From positions 186,001 to 250,000 of the forward strand of contig NZ_QXJC01000005.1 of the NCBI RefSeq assembly GCF_003570885.1: 64,000 bases of DNA. Reading direction: 5' to 3'. Position numbers and translations under genes: made by a program. The notes beneath the pieces are model-generated. The model ran no database searches and was not told where the DNA came from. It saw only the letters and a program-made list of their open reading frames with translations. This DNA is from Simplicispira hankyongi (GTDB lineage Bacteria > Pseudomonadota > Gammaproteobacteria > Burkholderiales > Burkholderiaceae_C). Below are positions 24,031 to 32,002 of the stretch, one piece after another. Positions within the stretch are counted from its first letter, which is position 1; every line of letters starts with the position of its first letter.

Positions 24031-24069
24031 TGTTGATGTGGCGTGCTGCGGGTTCCGATTTTTGCCAGA

Positions 24070-24552
24070 CTACCGCCCGCCGCCCAGGTGCGACAGCGGC
24101 AGGGCGCCACCCGCCTTCACCTCGCCCAGCGAAAAGCTGGTGTGCATGTCTTTCACGTTCGGCAGGTGCAGCAGCACGTCTCGCGCGAATTGCGAAAAGC
24201 TGTCCAGATCGCGTGCCACCACCTGCAGCTCGAAAGTGCCGGTGCCGCTGATGTAGTGGCAGGACACCACTTCGGGAATCTGGCGGATGGCCTCTTCCAT
24301 GGCGCGTGTGACGCCGCCGGTGTTGCGGTCGGCGTCCAGCCGCACAAAGGCCAGCACGCCCAGGCCGATCTTGCGCCGGTCGATTTCGGCACGGTAGCCC
24401 AGGATGAAGCCGGCCTGCTCCAGCGCGCGCACCCGCCGCCAGCAGGGCGCGGCGGAGAGCCCCACGCGCTGCGCCAGTTCCGCATTCGTCAGGCGCGCGT
24501 CCTGCTGCAGCTCGCCCAGGATGGCGACATCGAATTTGTCTAAAGCTTCCAC
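24070..24552 (-). CDS. Lrp/AsnC family transcriptional regulator
   Basis: A regulator of about 160 residues with an N-terminal winged helix (LDKFDVAILGELQQDARLTN, AELAQRVGLSAAPCWRRVRAL) and a C-terminal RAM ligand-binding domain (LAFVRLDADRN...CHYISGTGTFELQVVARD). I chose the GTG at 24552, which has AGGG upstream and matches the usual short lead before LDxxD; an ATG at 24588 would add 12 residues. It is divergent from the indolepyruvate oxidoreductase gene (about 190-base gap), so it probably senses an aromatic or branched amino acid and controls that gene. Confidence 0.92.
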   Translation of the reverse strand: MEALDKFDVAILGELQQDARLTNAELAQRVGLSAAPCWRRVRALEQAGFILGYRAEIDRRKIGLGVLAFVRLDADRNTGGVTRAMEEAIRQIPEVVSCHYISGTGTFELQVVARDLDSFSQFARDVLLHLPNVKDMHTSFSLGEVKAGGALPLSHLGGGR

Positions 24553-24740
24553 AAAGCGCCCTGCAAGAGAAAGAACCTTGCTGAACATAGCGCATTTACG
24601 GCATCAAACGCAAACACCTATCGTCAGCGCCAATCTACACTTGTCGCCACAATGGGTGCGTGGCTTTATCTGGCTGTGCCCGCTGCGAACCTTCTCGCGC
24701 CACCAGCAGCGAACCCACGAAATTACTGGAGACCAACCCC

Positions 24741-27700
24741 ATGAATGCGCCCCTGCCCGAGCACATCCGCAAAGCCCTCGAAACGGTCAGTCTGGAAGAC
24801 AAATACACCCTCGGCCACGGCCGCGCCATGATGAGCGGCGTGCAGGCCCTGGTGCGCCTGCCCATGCTGCAGCGCCAGCGCGATGCGGCCGTGGGGTTGA
24901 ACACCGCCGGCTTCATCAGCGGCTACCGCGGCAGTCCGTTGGGCACTTACGACCAGGCGCTGTGGGCGGCCAAAAAGCATTTGGCCGAAAACCATATCGT
25001 CTTCCAGCCAGGGGTGAACGAAGAACTTGGCGCCACGGCGGTGTGGGGCACGCAGCAGCTCGATCTGTACCCGCAGAGCAAAAAATACGACGGCGTCTTC
25101 GGCATCTGGTACGGCAAAGGCCCGGGCGTGGACCGCTGTTCCGACGTGTTCAAGCACGCCAACATGGCTGGCACGGCCCGGCACGGCGGCGTGATCGCCA
25201 TTGCCGGCGACGACCACATCAGCAAGAGCAGCACGGCGCCGCACCAGAGCGACCATATCTTCAAAGCCTGCGGCACGCCGGTGTTCTTCCCGAGCAATGT
25301 GCAGGACATCCTGGACATGGGCCTGCACGCCTTTGCCATGAGCCGCTTTTCCGGCGTGTGGTCCGGCATGAAGACGATTCAGGAGGTGGTGGAGTCGTCT
25401 AGCAGCGTCTCGGTCGACCCCGACCGCGTGAAGATCGTGCTGCCCGAAGACTTCGTGATGCCGCCCGGCGGCCTGCACATCCGCTGGCCCGACGCGCCGC
25501 TGGAGCAGGAAGCGCGCCTGATGGACTACAAGTGGTACGCGGCGCTGGCCTATGTGCGTGCCAACAAGCTCAACTACAACGTCATCGAAGGCCAGAACGA
25601 CCGCTTCGGCATCATCGCCAGCGGCAAGGCCTACAACGACACGCGCCAGGCGCTGGTCGACCTGGGGCTGGACGATGCCACCTGCCGCCAGCTCGGCATC
25701 CGTGTGCACAAGGTCAACGTGGTTTGGCCGCTGGAGGCCACCATCACGCGCGACTTCGCCAAGGGGCTGCAAGAAATCCTGGTGATCGAGGAAAAGCGCC
25801 AGGTCATCGAGTACCAGATCAAGGAAGAGCTCTACAACTGGCGCCCCGACGTGCGCCCCACGGTACTGGGCAAGTTCGACGAGGCCGAGGGCGAGAACGG
25901 GCAGGGCGGTGAATGGTCCATGCCCAACCCCAGCCAGAACTGGCTGCTGCGCGCCAAGGCCGACCTGACGCCGGCCATCATCGCCAAGGCGATTGCCAAG
26001 CGCCTCAAAAAACTCGGCGTACCCGAAGATGTGGTGGCCCGCATGGACAGCCGCCTGGCCATCGTGGAAGCACGTGAGCGTGCCTTGGCGGCCCCCAAAG
26101 CCGACACCGGCGACCGCGCCCCGTGGTTCTGCAGCGGCTGCCCGCACAACACCAGCACCCGCGTGCCCGAGGGCTCGCGCGCCGTGGCCGGCATCGGCTG
26201 CCACTACATGACGGTGTGGATGGACCGTTCCACCAGCACCTTCACGCAGATGGGCGGCGAGGGCGTCACCTGGGTGGGCCAGGCGCCGTTCACCAAGGAC
26301 GCGCATGTGTTTGCCAACCTGGGCGACGGCACGTACTTTCACAGCGGGCTGCTGGCGATCCGCCAATCCATTGCCGCCGGCGTGAACGTCACCTACAAGA
26401 TTCTCTACAACGACGCGGTTGCCATGACGGGCGGCCAGCAGATCGGCGAGCGGCCCGAGGGCCACTCGGTGCTGCAGATCATGAACAGCGTGAAGTCCGA
26501 AGGCGCGGTCAAGATCGTTATCGTCACCGACGAGCCCCAAAAGTACGACGGTGCACCGCTGGCAGCCGGTGTCACGGTGCACCACCGCGATGAATTGGAC
26601 CGCATCCAGCGCGAGCTGCGCGAGATCAAGGGCTGCACGGTGCTGATCTACGACCAGACCTGCGCCACCGAAAAGCGCCGGCGCAGGAAACGCGGCCTGA
26701 TGCCGCAGGCGACGAAGACCGTGGTCATCAACGAGCTGGTGTGCGAGGGCTGTGGCGACTGCTCGGTCCAATCCAACTGCCTGTCGGTGGAACCGGTCGA
26801 GACCGAGTTTGGCCGCAAGCGCAGGATCAACCAGAGCACCTGCAACAAGGACTACTCCTGCGTCAACGGCTTCTGCCCGAGTTTTGTCACCATCGAGGGC
26901 GGTTCGCTCAAGAAGCCGAAGAAGCAGGCCAAGGCCGGTGCGGCCGCACTGCCCCCGGTGCCCGAGCCGGTGCTGCCGAATGCGGAGCAGCCTTGGGGCA
27001 TCGTGGTGGGCGGCGTCGGTGGCACGGGCGTCATCACCATCGGCTCGCTGCTGGGCATGGCAGCGCACCTCGACGGCAAGGGCGTGGTCACGCAGGATGC
27101 CGGTGGCCTGGCGCAAAAGGGCGGCGCCACCTGGAGCCATGTGCAGATCGCCAACCGGCAGGACAGCATCCACACCACCAAGGTCGACATTGCCAAGGCC
27201 GATCTGGTCATTGGTTGCGACGCCATCGTGGCGGCGAACCCGGCCAGCCTGGCCGTGATGCAGCCCGGCCGCACCTTTGTTGCGCTCAACACGCACAGCA
27301 CGCCCACGGCCGCCTTCGTCACCAACCCGCAGTGGCAATTTCCGGGCATGGCGTGCGAGAGCGCCATCGCGGCGGCGGTCGGCAGCGAGTTGGTGGGCAC
27401 CTTCGACGCCGAGCGCGTTGCCACGCAGATGCTGGGCGACAGCATCTACACCAACCCGCTGATGCTGGGCTACGCCTGGCAGAAGGGCCGGGTGCCGCTC
27501 TCGCACGCGGCGCTGATGCGCGCCATGGAGCTCAACGGCGTGCAGGTGGCCAACAACCAGGCCGCGTTCGAGTGGGGCCGGCGCTGTGCGCACGACCTGG
27601 CAGCGGTGCAAGCGCTGTTGGCTCCGGCGCAGGTGATTGAATTCGTCAAGAAACCCACGCTGGCGAGCGTGGTGGCGCGGCGCGTGGAGTTCCTCACGGC

Positions 27701-28304
27701 CTACCAGAACGCAGCCTATGCGGGCGACTACCAGGCCTTCGTCGCCAAGGTTCAAGCAGCAGAGGAAAAGCTGGGCGGCACGCGCCTTGCGGAAGCCGTG
27801 GCGCGCTATTTGTTCAAGCTCATGGCCTACAAAGACGAGTACGAAGTCGCGCGCCTGCATACCGACCGCAGCTTCACCGACAAAATCGCCGGTATGTTCG
27901 AGGGCGACTACAAGGTGGTGCACCACCTGGCACCGCCTTTGCTGGCCAAACGCAATGACAAGGGCGAACTCGTCAAGCAAAGCTATGGCCCGTGGATGCG
28001 CAAGGCCTTTGGCGTGCTGGCCCGGTTCAAGGGCCTGCGCGGCAGCGTGCTCGACCCGTTTGGCTACAGCCAGGAGCGCCAGACCGAGCGCGCGCTGATT
28101 GGCGAGTACCGTGCCTGCATCGATGAGCTGCTGGCCAAGCTCAGCGGCGAGAATCTGGCGCTGGCCGTGGAAATCGCCAGTATTCCAGAGGACATTCGCG
28201 GCTACGGCCACGTGAAAGACCGCCATCTGAGCGCCGCGCGTGCCAAGTGGAGCGCGCTGATGGCGCGCTGGCGCACGCCAGGGGCCGAACAGAAGCTCGC
28301 GTGA
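24741..28304 (+). CDS. indolepyruvate:ferredoxin oxidoreductase family protein, fused alpha-beta-gamma
   Basis: A 1187-residue fused 2-oxoacid oxidoreductase that decarboxylates aryl- or related 2-keto acids to acyl-CoA and reduces ferredoxin in amino-acid breakdown. The N-terminal half carries thiamine-diphosphate domains (GFISGYRGSPLGTYDQAL; later CSGCPHNTSTRVPEGSRA and NLGDGTYFHSG). A 4Fe-4S segment has CEGCGDCSVQSNC, and the gamma-like domain begins VGGVGGTGVITIGSLLGMAA. The C-terminal 180 residues match the domain that usually ends the fused type. GGAG lies eight bases before the ATG at 24741. The adjacent divergent Lrp gene is the likely regulator. Confidence 0.94.
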   Translation: MNAPLPEHIRKALETVSLEDKYTLGHGRAMMSGVQALVRLPMLQRQRDAAVGLNTAGFISGYRGSPLGTYDQALWAAKKHLAENHIVFQPGVNEELGATAVWGTQQLDLYPQSKKYDGVFGIWYGKGPGVDRCSDVFKHANMAGTARHGGVIAIAGDDHISKSSTAPHQSDHIFKACGTPVFFPSNVQDILDMGLHAFAMSRFSGVWSGMKTIQEVVESSSSVSVDPDRVKIVLPEDFVMPPGGLHIRWPDAPLEQEARLMDYKWYAALAYVRANKLNYNVIEGQNDRFGIIASGKAYNDTRQALVDLGLDDATCRQLGIRVHKVNVVWPLEATITRDFAKGLQEILVIEEKRQVIEYQIKEELYNWRPDVRPTVLGKFDEAEGENGQGGEWSMPNPSQNWLLRAKADLTPAIIAKAIAKRLKKLGVPEDVVARMDSRLAIVEARERALAAPKADTGDRAPWFCSGCPHNTSTRVPEGSRAVAGIGCHYMTVWMDRSTSTFTQMGGEGVTWVGQAPFTKDAHVFANLGDGTYFHSGLLAIRQSIAAGVNVTYKILYNDAVAMTGGQQIGERPEGHSVLQIMNSVKSEGAVKIVIVTDEPQKYDGAPLAAGVTVHHRDELDRIQRELREIKGCTVLIYDQTCATEKRRRRKRGLMPQATKTVVINELVCEGCGDCSVQSNCLSVEPVETEFGRKRRINQSTCNKDYSCVNGFCPSFVTIEGGSLKKPKKQAKAGAAALPPVPEPVLPNAEQPWGIVVGGVGGTGVITIGSLLGMAAHLDGKGVVTQDAGGLAQKGGATWSHVQIANRQDSIHTTKVDIAKADLVIGCDAIVAANPASLAVMQPGRTFVALNTHSTPTAAFVTNPQWQFPGMACESAIAAAVGSELVGTFDAERVATQMLGDSIYTNPLMLGYAWQKGRVPLSHAALMRAMELNGVQVANNQAAFEWGRRCAHDLAAVQALLAPAQVIEFVKKPTLASVVARRVEFLTAYQNAAYAGDYQAFVAKVQAAEEKLGGTRLAEAVARYLFKLMAYKDEYEVARLHTDRSFTDKIAGMFEGDYKVVHHLAPPLLAKRNDKGELVKQSYGPWMRKAFGVLARFKGLRGSVLDPFGYSQERQTERALIGEYRACIDELLAKLSGENLALAVEIASIPEDIRGYGHVKDRHLSAARAKWSALMARWRTPGAEQKLA

Positions 28305-28305
28305 G

Positions 28306-28371
28306 AAAATCCTATATTGATAGCTAATAGCGCATGCTGCATAAGCGCTAGAGGCTGTTTTCTATTAAAAA
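28306..28371. repeat. dispersed palindromic repeat copy 5
   Basis: Begins two bases after the oxidoreductase stop: TATTGATAGCTAATAGCGC, then CATAAGCGCTAGAGGCTGTTT. Opposite orientation to copies 3 and 4. Confidence 0.8.
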
Positions 28372-28528
28372 GAATCCGCAGAGGTTCGCTCAAAGCGGGC
28401 CGTAAACCGCACGCTGCCCCCGCCCAAAGCGGGCCGCATACAATGGCGCGCTTGCGGTTTAGCCGCCTTTCTTGCGCCCGCAGCTTCAGTGCAGCGTGTC
28501 TGCCATCCGTTTTCCTTGGAGTTTTCCT

Positions 28529-28861
28529 GTGTTCATTTCTTCTGCCTTTGCCCAGACCGCGCCGGCCGCCGCCGCCGGTGGCGACATGATGTCCACGCTC
28601 ACCGGCATGCTGCCGCTGGTGCTGATGTTCATCGTGCTGTACTTCGTGATGATCCGCCCCCAGATGAAGCGCCAGAAGGAGCACCGCGCCATGGTGGAAG
28701 CCGTCGCCAAGGGCGACGAAGTGGTGATCGGCGGCGGTATGCTGGGCCGCATCACGCGCCTGTCCGAGCAGTACCTGCATGTGGAGATCGCCAGCGGCGT
28801 CGAGGTGCAAGTTCAGCGCGCTTCACTGGTGCAAGTGCTGCCCAAGGGAACGCTGAAGTAA
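28529..28861 (+). CDS. yajC: preprotein translocase subunit YajC
   Basis: A 110-residue single-span protein that joins SecD and SecF in the accessory complex of the Sec translocon. It has a short N-terminus (MFISSAFAQTAPAAA), a hydrophobic helix (TGMLPLVLMFIVLYFVMI) and then the signature RPQMKRQKEHRAMVEAVAKGD. The start is a GTG at 28529, with GGAG eight bases before it; the first upstream ATG would give an unlikely extension. It is followed by secD after 94 bases that contain a strong hairpin with a T-run. Confidence 0.95.
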   Translation: MFISSAFAQTAPAAAAGGDMMSTLTGMLPLVLMFIVLYFVMIRPQMKRQKEHRAMVEAVAKGDEVVIGGGMLGRITRLSEQYLHVEIASGVEVQVQRASLVQVLPKGTLK

Positions 28862-28898
28862 TTTTGGTCTCTCACTGGCGCGCACAGCCAGTGCGAGC

Positions 28899-28931
28899 GG
28901 CGCGACGCAGCTGCGTCGCGCCTTTTCTTTT
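28899..28931 (+). terminator. terminator-like hairpin between yajC and secD
   Basis: GGCGCGACGCAG (28899-28910) is followed directly by its complement CTGCGTCGCGCC (28911-28922) and then TTTTCTTTTG. A second small hairpin (CACTGG...CCAGTG) lies at 28873-28893. It would partly terminate or attenuate yajC transcripts before secD. Confidence 0.65.
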
Positions 28932-28955
28932 GTTTCCGCGTAGGGACGCCCGAAC

Positions 28956-30845
28956 ATGAACCGTTTTCCGATCTGGAAATACGCCATCCTGGTGGTGGCC
29001 CTGCTGGTAGGCGTGATCTACACCCTGCCGAACTTTTTTGGTGAAGCCCCTGCGGTGCAGGTGTCGTCTGCCAAGTCAACCATCAAGGTCGATGCGGCGG
29101 TCGAAGAGCGGGTGCGCGAAGCGATCAAGGCAGCCGGTGTCACCACCGATCTGCTGCAGCTCGAAGGCGCGTCGGTGCGGGCGCGCTTCGATACACCGGA
29201 CAACCAGCTCAAGGCCAAGGACGCCATTGAGAAAGCCCTGATTCCCGATCCGCAGGACCCGGCGTACATCGTCGCGCTGAACCTGGTGTCGCGCTCGCCC
29301 GCCTGGCTCTCGGCGATCCATGCTGCGCCCATGTACCTGGGCCTGGACCTTCGCGGCGGCGTGCACTTCATGCTGCAAGTGGACATGCAGGCTGCGCTGA
29401 CCAAGAAGGCCGAGTCCTATGCAGGCGATCTGCGCACCACCATGCGCGACAAGAACATCCGCCACGGCGGTATCGCGCGCGAAGGCCAGAACATTGAGAT
29501 TCACCTGCGCGACGAAGCCACGCTGACGGCGGCGCGCAACCTCATTGCCGACCAGTTCCCGGATTTGCAGACCTCGGTCAGCCAGGATGCCGATGGTGGA
29601 CAGCTGCTGCGCGCCAGCATCAAGCCCGAGGCGACGCGCCGCGTGCAGGAGCAGGCACTCAAGCAGAACATCACCACGCTGCACAACCGCATCAACGAGC
29701 TGGGCGTGGCCGAGCCGGTGATCCAGCAGCAGGGTCTTGACCGCATCGTCGTGCAACTGCCCGGCGTGCAGGACACTGCCAAGGCCAAGGACATTCTGGG
29801 CCGCACGGCCACGCTGGAAGTGCGCATGGTGGACGAAGGCACCGAGGCGCGTGCCGCCGAAATCGGCCGCGGTGTGGTGCCGTTTGGCGATGAGAAATAC
29901 CTGGACCGCAACGCCCAGGCGGTGATCGTCAAAAAGCAAGTGGTGCTGACCGGCGAAAATCTGACCGACGCCCAGCCGGGGTTCGACGGCCAGACGCAGG
30001 AGCCCACCGTCAACCTGACGCTGGACGCCAAGGGCTCGCGCATCTTCAAGGACATCACGCGCGAGAACGTCGGCAAGCGCATGGCCATCGTGCTGTTTGA
30101 AAAGGGCAAGGGCGAGGTCGTGACGGCGCCCGTCATCCGCTCGGAAATCGGCGGCGGCCGGGTGCAGATATCGGGTCGCATGACCACCATGGAAGCCAAC
30201 GACACGGCGTTGCTGCTGCGTGCCGGTTCGCTGGCCGCGCCCATGGAAATCATTGAAGAATTCACCATTGGCCCGAGCCTGGGCGCTGACAACATTGCAC
30301 GCGGGATCCACAGCGTGGTCTGGGGCATGCTGGCCATCGTGGTGTTCATGTGCTTTTATTACATGCTGTTCGGCGTGTTTTCCAGCATTGCGCTCTCGGT
30401 CAACATCCTCATGCTGCTGGCCGTGCTGTCCATGTTGCAGGCGACGCTCACGCTGCCCGGCATTGCCGCCATGGCGCTGGCGCTGGGCGTGGCGATTGAT
30501 TCGAACGTACTGATCAACGAGCGCATCCGCGAAGAATTGCGCGAAGGTGCGTCACCGCAGATGGCGATCCACACCGGCTACGAGCGCGCCTGGGCCACCA
30601 TCCTCGACTCCAACGTGACGACGCTGATTGCCGGCTTGGCGCTGCTCGCCTTCGGCTCCGGCCCGGTGCGCGGCTTTGCCGTGGTGCACGTGCTCGGGAT
30701 TCTGACCAGCATGTTCTCTGCGGTGTTTTTCTCGCGCGGCCTGGTGAACCTGTGGTACGGCGGCAAGAAGCGGCTCAAAAGCCTGTCGATCGGTCAGATC
30801 TGGAAGCCAGAGGCGAGCGGAACTTCCGTTGCTTCAGTGAAATAA
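28956..30845 (+). CDS. secD: protein translocase subunit SecD
   Basis: A 629-residue inner-membrane protein that uses the proton gradient to pull exported proteins out of the SecYEG channel. There is an N-terminal helix (WKYAILVVALLVGVIYTLPN), a large periplasmic P1 region with GLDLRGGVHFMLQVDM, and five C-terminal helices with MALALGVAIDSNVLINERIREE, the conserved proton-path segment. Length is typical. It lies between yajC and secF; the 90-base spacer to secF has its own small ORF and hairpins. Confidence 0.97.
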   Translation: MNRFPIWKYAILVVALLVGVIYTLPNFFGEAPAVQVSSAKSTIKVDAAVEERVREAIKAAGVTTDLLQLEGASVRARFDTPDNQLKAKDAIEKALIPDPQDPAYIVALNLVSRSPAWLSAIHAAPMYLGLDLRGGVHFMLQVDMQAALTKKAESYAGDLRTTMRDKNIRHGGIAREGQNIEIHLRDEATLTAARNLIADQFPDLQTSVSQDADGGQLLRASIKPEATRRVQEQALKQNITTLHNRINELGVAEPVIQQQGLDRIVVQLPGVQDTAKAKDILGRTATLEVRMVDEGTEARAAEIGRGVVPFGDEKYLDRNAQAVIVKKQVVLTGENLTDAQPGFDGQTQEPTVNLTLDAKGSRIFKDITRENVGKRMAIVLFEKGKGEVVTAPVIRSEIGGGRVQISGRMTTMEANDTALLLRAGSLAAPMEIIEEFTIGPSLGADNIARGIHSVVWGMLAIVVFMCFYYMLFGVFSSIALSVNILMLLAVLSMLQATLTLPGIAAMALALGVAIDSNVLINERIREELREGASPQMAIHTGYERAWATILDSNVTTLIAGLALLAFGSGPVRGFAVVHVLGILTSMFSAVFFSRGLVNLWYGGKKRLKSLSIGQIWKPEASGTSVASVK

Positions 30846-30846
30846 G

Positions 30847-30895
30847 GGAACTGTCATGGAATTTTTAGTTCCAGCGTCACATGCGCTCAGCGCAT
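30847..30895 (+). promoter_or_regulatory. two RNA hairpins in the secD-secF spacer
   Basis: GGAACT (30847-30852) pairs with AGTTCC (30867-30872) and places the start codon of the spacer ORF in the loop; ATGCGC (30881-30886) pairs with GCGCAT (30890-30895) over a three-base loop. Together they suggest structured mRNA that could tune secF translation. Confidence 0.5.
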
Positions 30896-30930
30896 ATGAG
30901 CCTTCTCTGAAAACTCCAATTAAGGAATAG
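30856..30930 (+). CDS. possible 24-codon leader ORF before secF
   Basis: An ATG preceded at six bases by AAGGGA opens a frame of 24 codons that starts MEFLVPASHALS and stops with TAG at 30928-30930, five bases before the secF ATG. The stop overlaps the AAGGAA that serves as the secF ribosome site, a layout that favours reinitiation or coupling. The first codons resemble the start of secF itself (MEFFRIKK), so it could be a relic of a duplicated start. No signal or membrane segment. Unproven as a translated gene. Confidence 0.35.
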   Translation: MEFLVPASHALSAYEPSLKTPIKE

Positions 30931-30935
30931 AAATC

Positions 30936-31886
30936 ATGGAGTTTTTCCGCATCAAGAAAGACATCCCTTTCATGAAGCACGCGTTGATTTTCAACGCGAT
31001 CTCCTTCATCACTTTTGCTCTGGCGGTGTTCTTCCTGTTCTCGCGTGGCCTGCACCTGTCGGTGGAGTTCACCGGCGGCACGGTCATGGAGGTGGCCTAC
31101 AGCCAGCCCGCCGATCTGGCGACGGTGCGCAAGGCCGTGTCCGATCTGGGCTACCAGGACGTCCAGGTGCAGAACTTTGGCACCGCGCGCGACGTGATGA
31201 TTCGCCTGCCGGTGCAAAAAGGCGTGACCTCTGCGCAGCAAAGTGAGCGTGTGATTACGGCCCTCAAGGCGGCTGATCCGCAGGTGACGCTGCGCCGCAA
31301 CGAGTTCGTCGGCCCGCAGGTGGGCGACGAACTGGTCAAAGGCGGCTTGATGGCGCTGGGCATGGTGGTGCTGGGCATCGTCATTTACCTGGCGTTCCGT
31401 TTCGAATGGAAATTTGGCGTGGCGGGCATCATCGCCAACCTGCACGACGTCGTCATCATTCTTGGCTTCTTTGCCTTCTTCCAGTGGGAGTTCTCGCTCT
31501 CGGTGCTGGCGGCGGTGCTGGCCGTGCTGGGCTATTCGGTGAACGAGTCGGTGGTGATTTTCGACCGGATCCGTGAGGCTTTCCGGCGTTTTCGCAAGAT
31601 GAATACGCACGAGGTGATCGACCACGCAATCACCAGCACCATGAGCCGCACCATCATCACCCACGCTTCGACCGAAGCGATGGTGCTCTCGATGTTCTTC
31701 TTTGGCGGCCCTAGCCTGCACTACTTTGCCCTGGCGCTCACCATCGGCATCCTGTTTGGTATCTATTCCTCCGTTTTTGTGGCGGCCGCCATCGCCATGT
31801 GGCTGGGTGTCAAGCGCGAAGATCTCATGAAGTCGACGCGCAGCGAAACCGACCCCAACGACCCGAACGCCGGCGCAGTGGTCTGA
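30936..31886 (+). CDS. secF: protein translocase subunit SecF
   Basis: A 316-residue six-span membrane partner of SecD. Visible are the first helix after MEFFRIKKDIPFMKHALIF, the SVEFTGGTVMEV motif, the FEWKFGVAGIIANLHDVVIILGFF helices and LGYSVNESVVIFDRIREAFR. AAGGAA sits just upstream of the ATG. The full yajC-secD-secF set is present and co-oriented, and the family usually forms one operon. Confidence 0.97.
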   Translation: MEFFRIKKDIPFMKHALIFNAISFITFALAVFFLFSRGLHLSVEFTGGTVMEVAYSQPADLATVRKAVSDLGYQDVQVQNFGTARDVMIRLPVQKGVTSAQQSERVITALKAADPQVTLRRNEFVGPQVGDELVKGGLMALGMVVLGIVIYLAFRFEWKFGVAGIIANLHDVVIILGFFAFFQWEFSLSVLAAVLAVLGYSVNESVVIFDRIREAFRRFRKMNTHEVIDHAITSTMSRTIITHASTEAMVLSMFFFGGPSLHYFALALTIGILFGIYSSVFVAAAIAMWLGVKREDLMKSTRSETDPNDPNAGAVV

Positions 31887-32002
31887 AAACACCATGGCCC
31901 GCCGGCGGGCTCCAAGATCGTGAACACGTTCTAAGGAATTTTTGGTGTGGGTGCCGGGCCCCCTACCAACGCGGCACCGGACTTCCGTACTAATATCCGG
32001 CT

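Noticed and set aside
24723-28226. Very long minus-strand open frame opposite the oxidoreductase
   Set aside because: High-GC shadow frame: the opposite strand encodes recognisable thiamine and ferredoxin motifs, while this translation has no domain and is rich in His, Arg and Gly.
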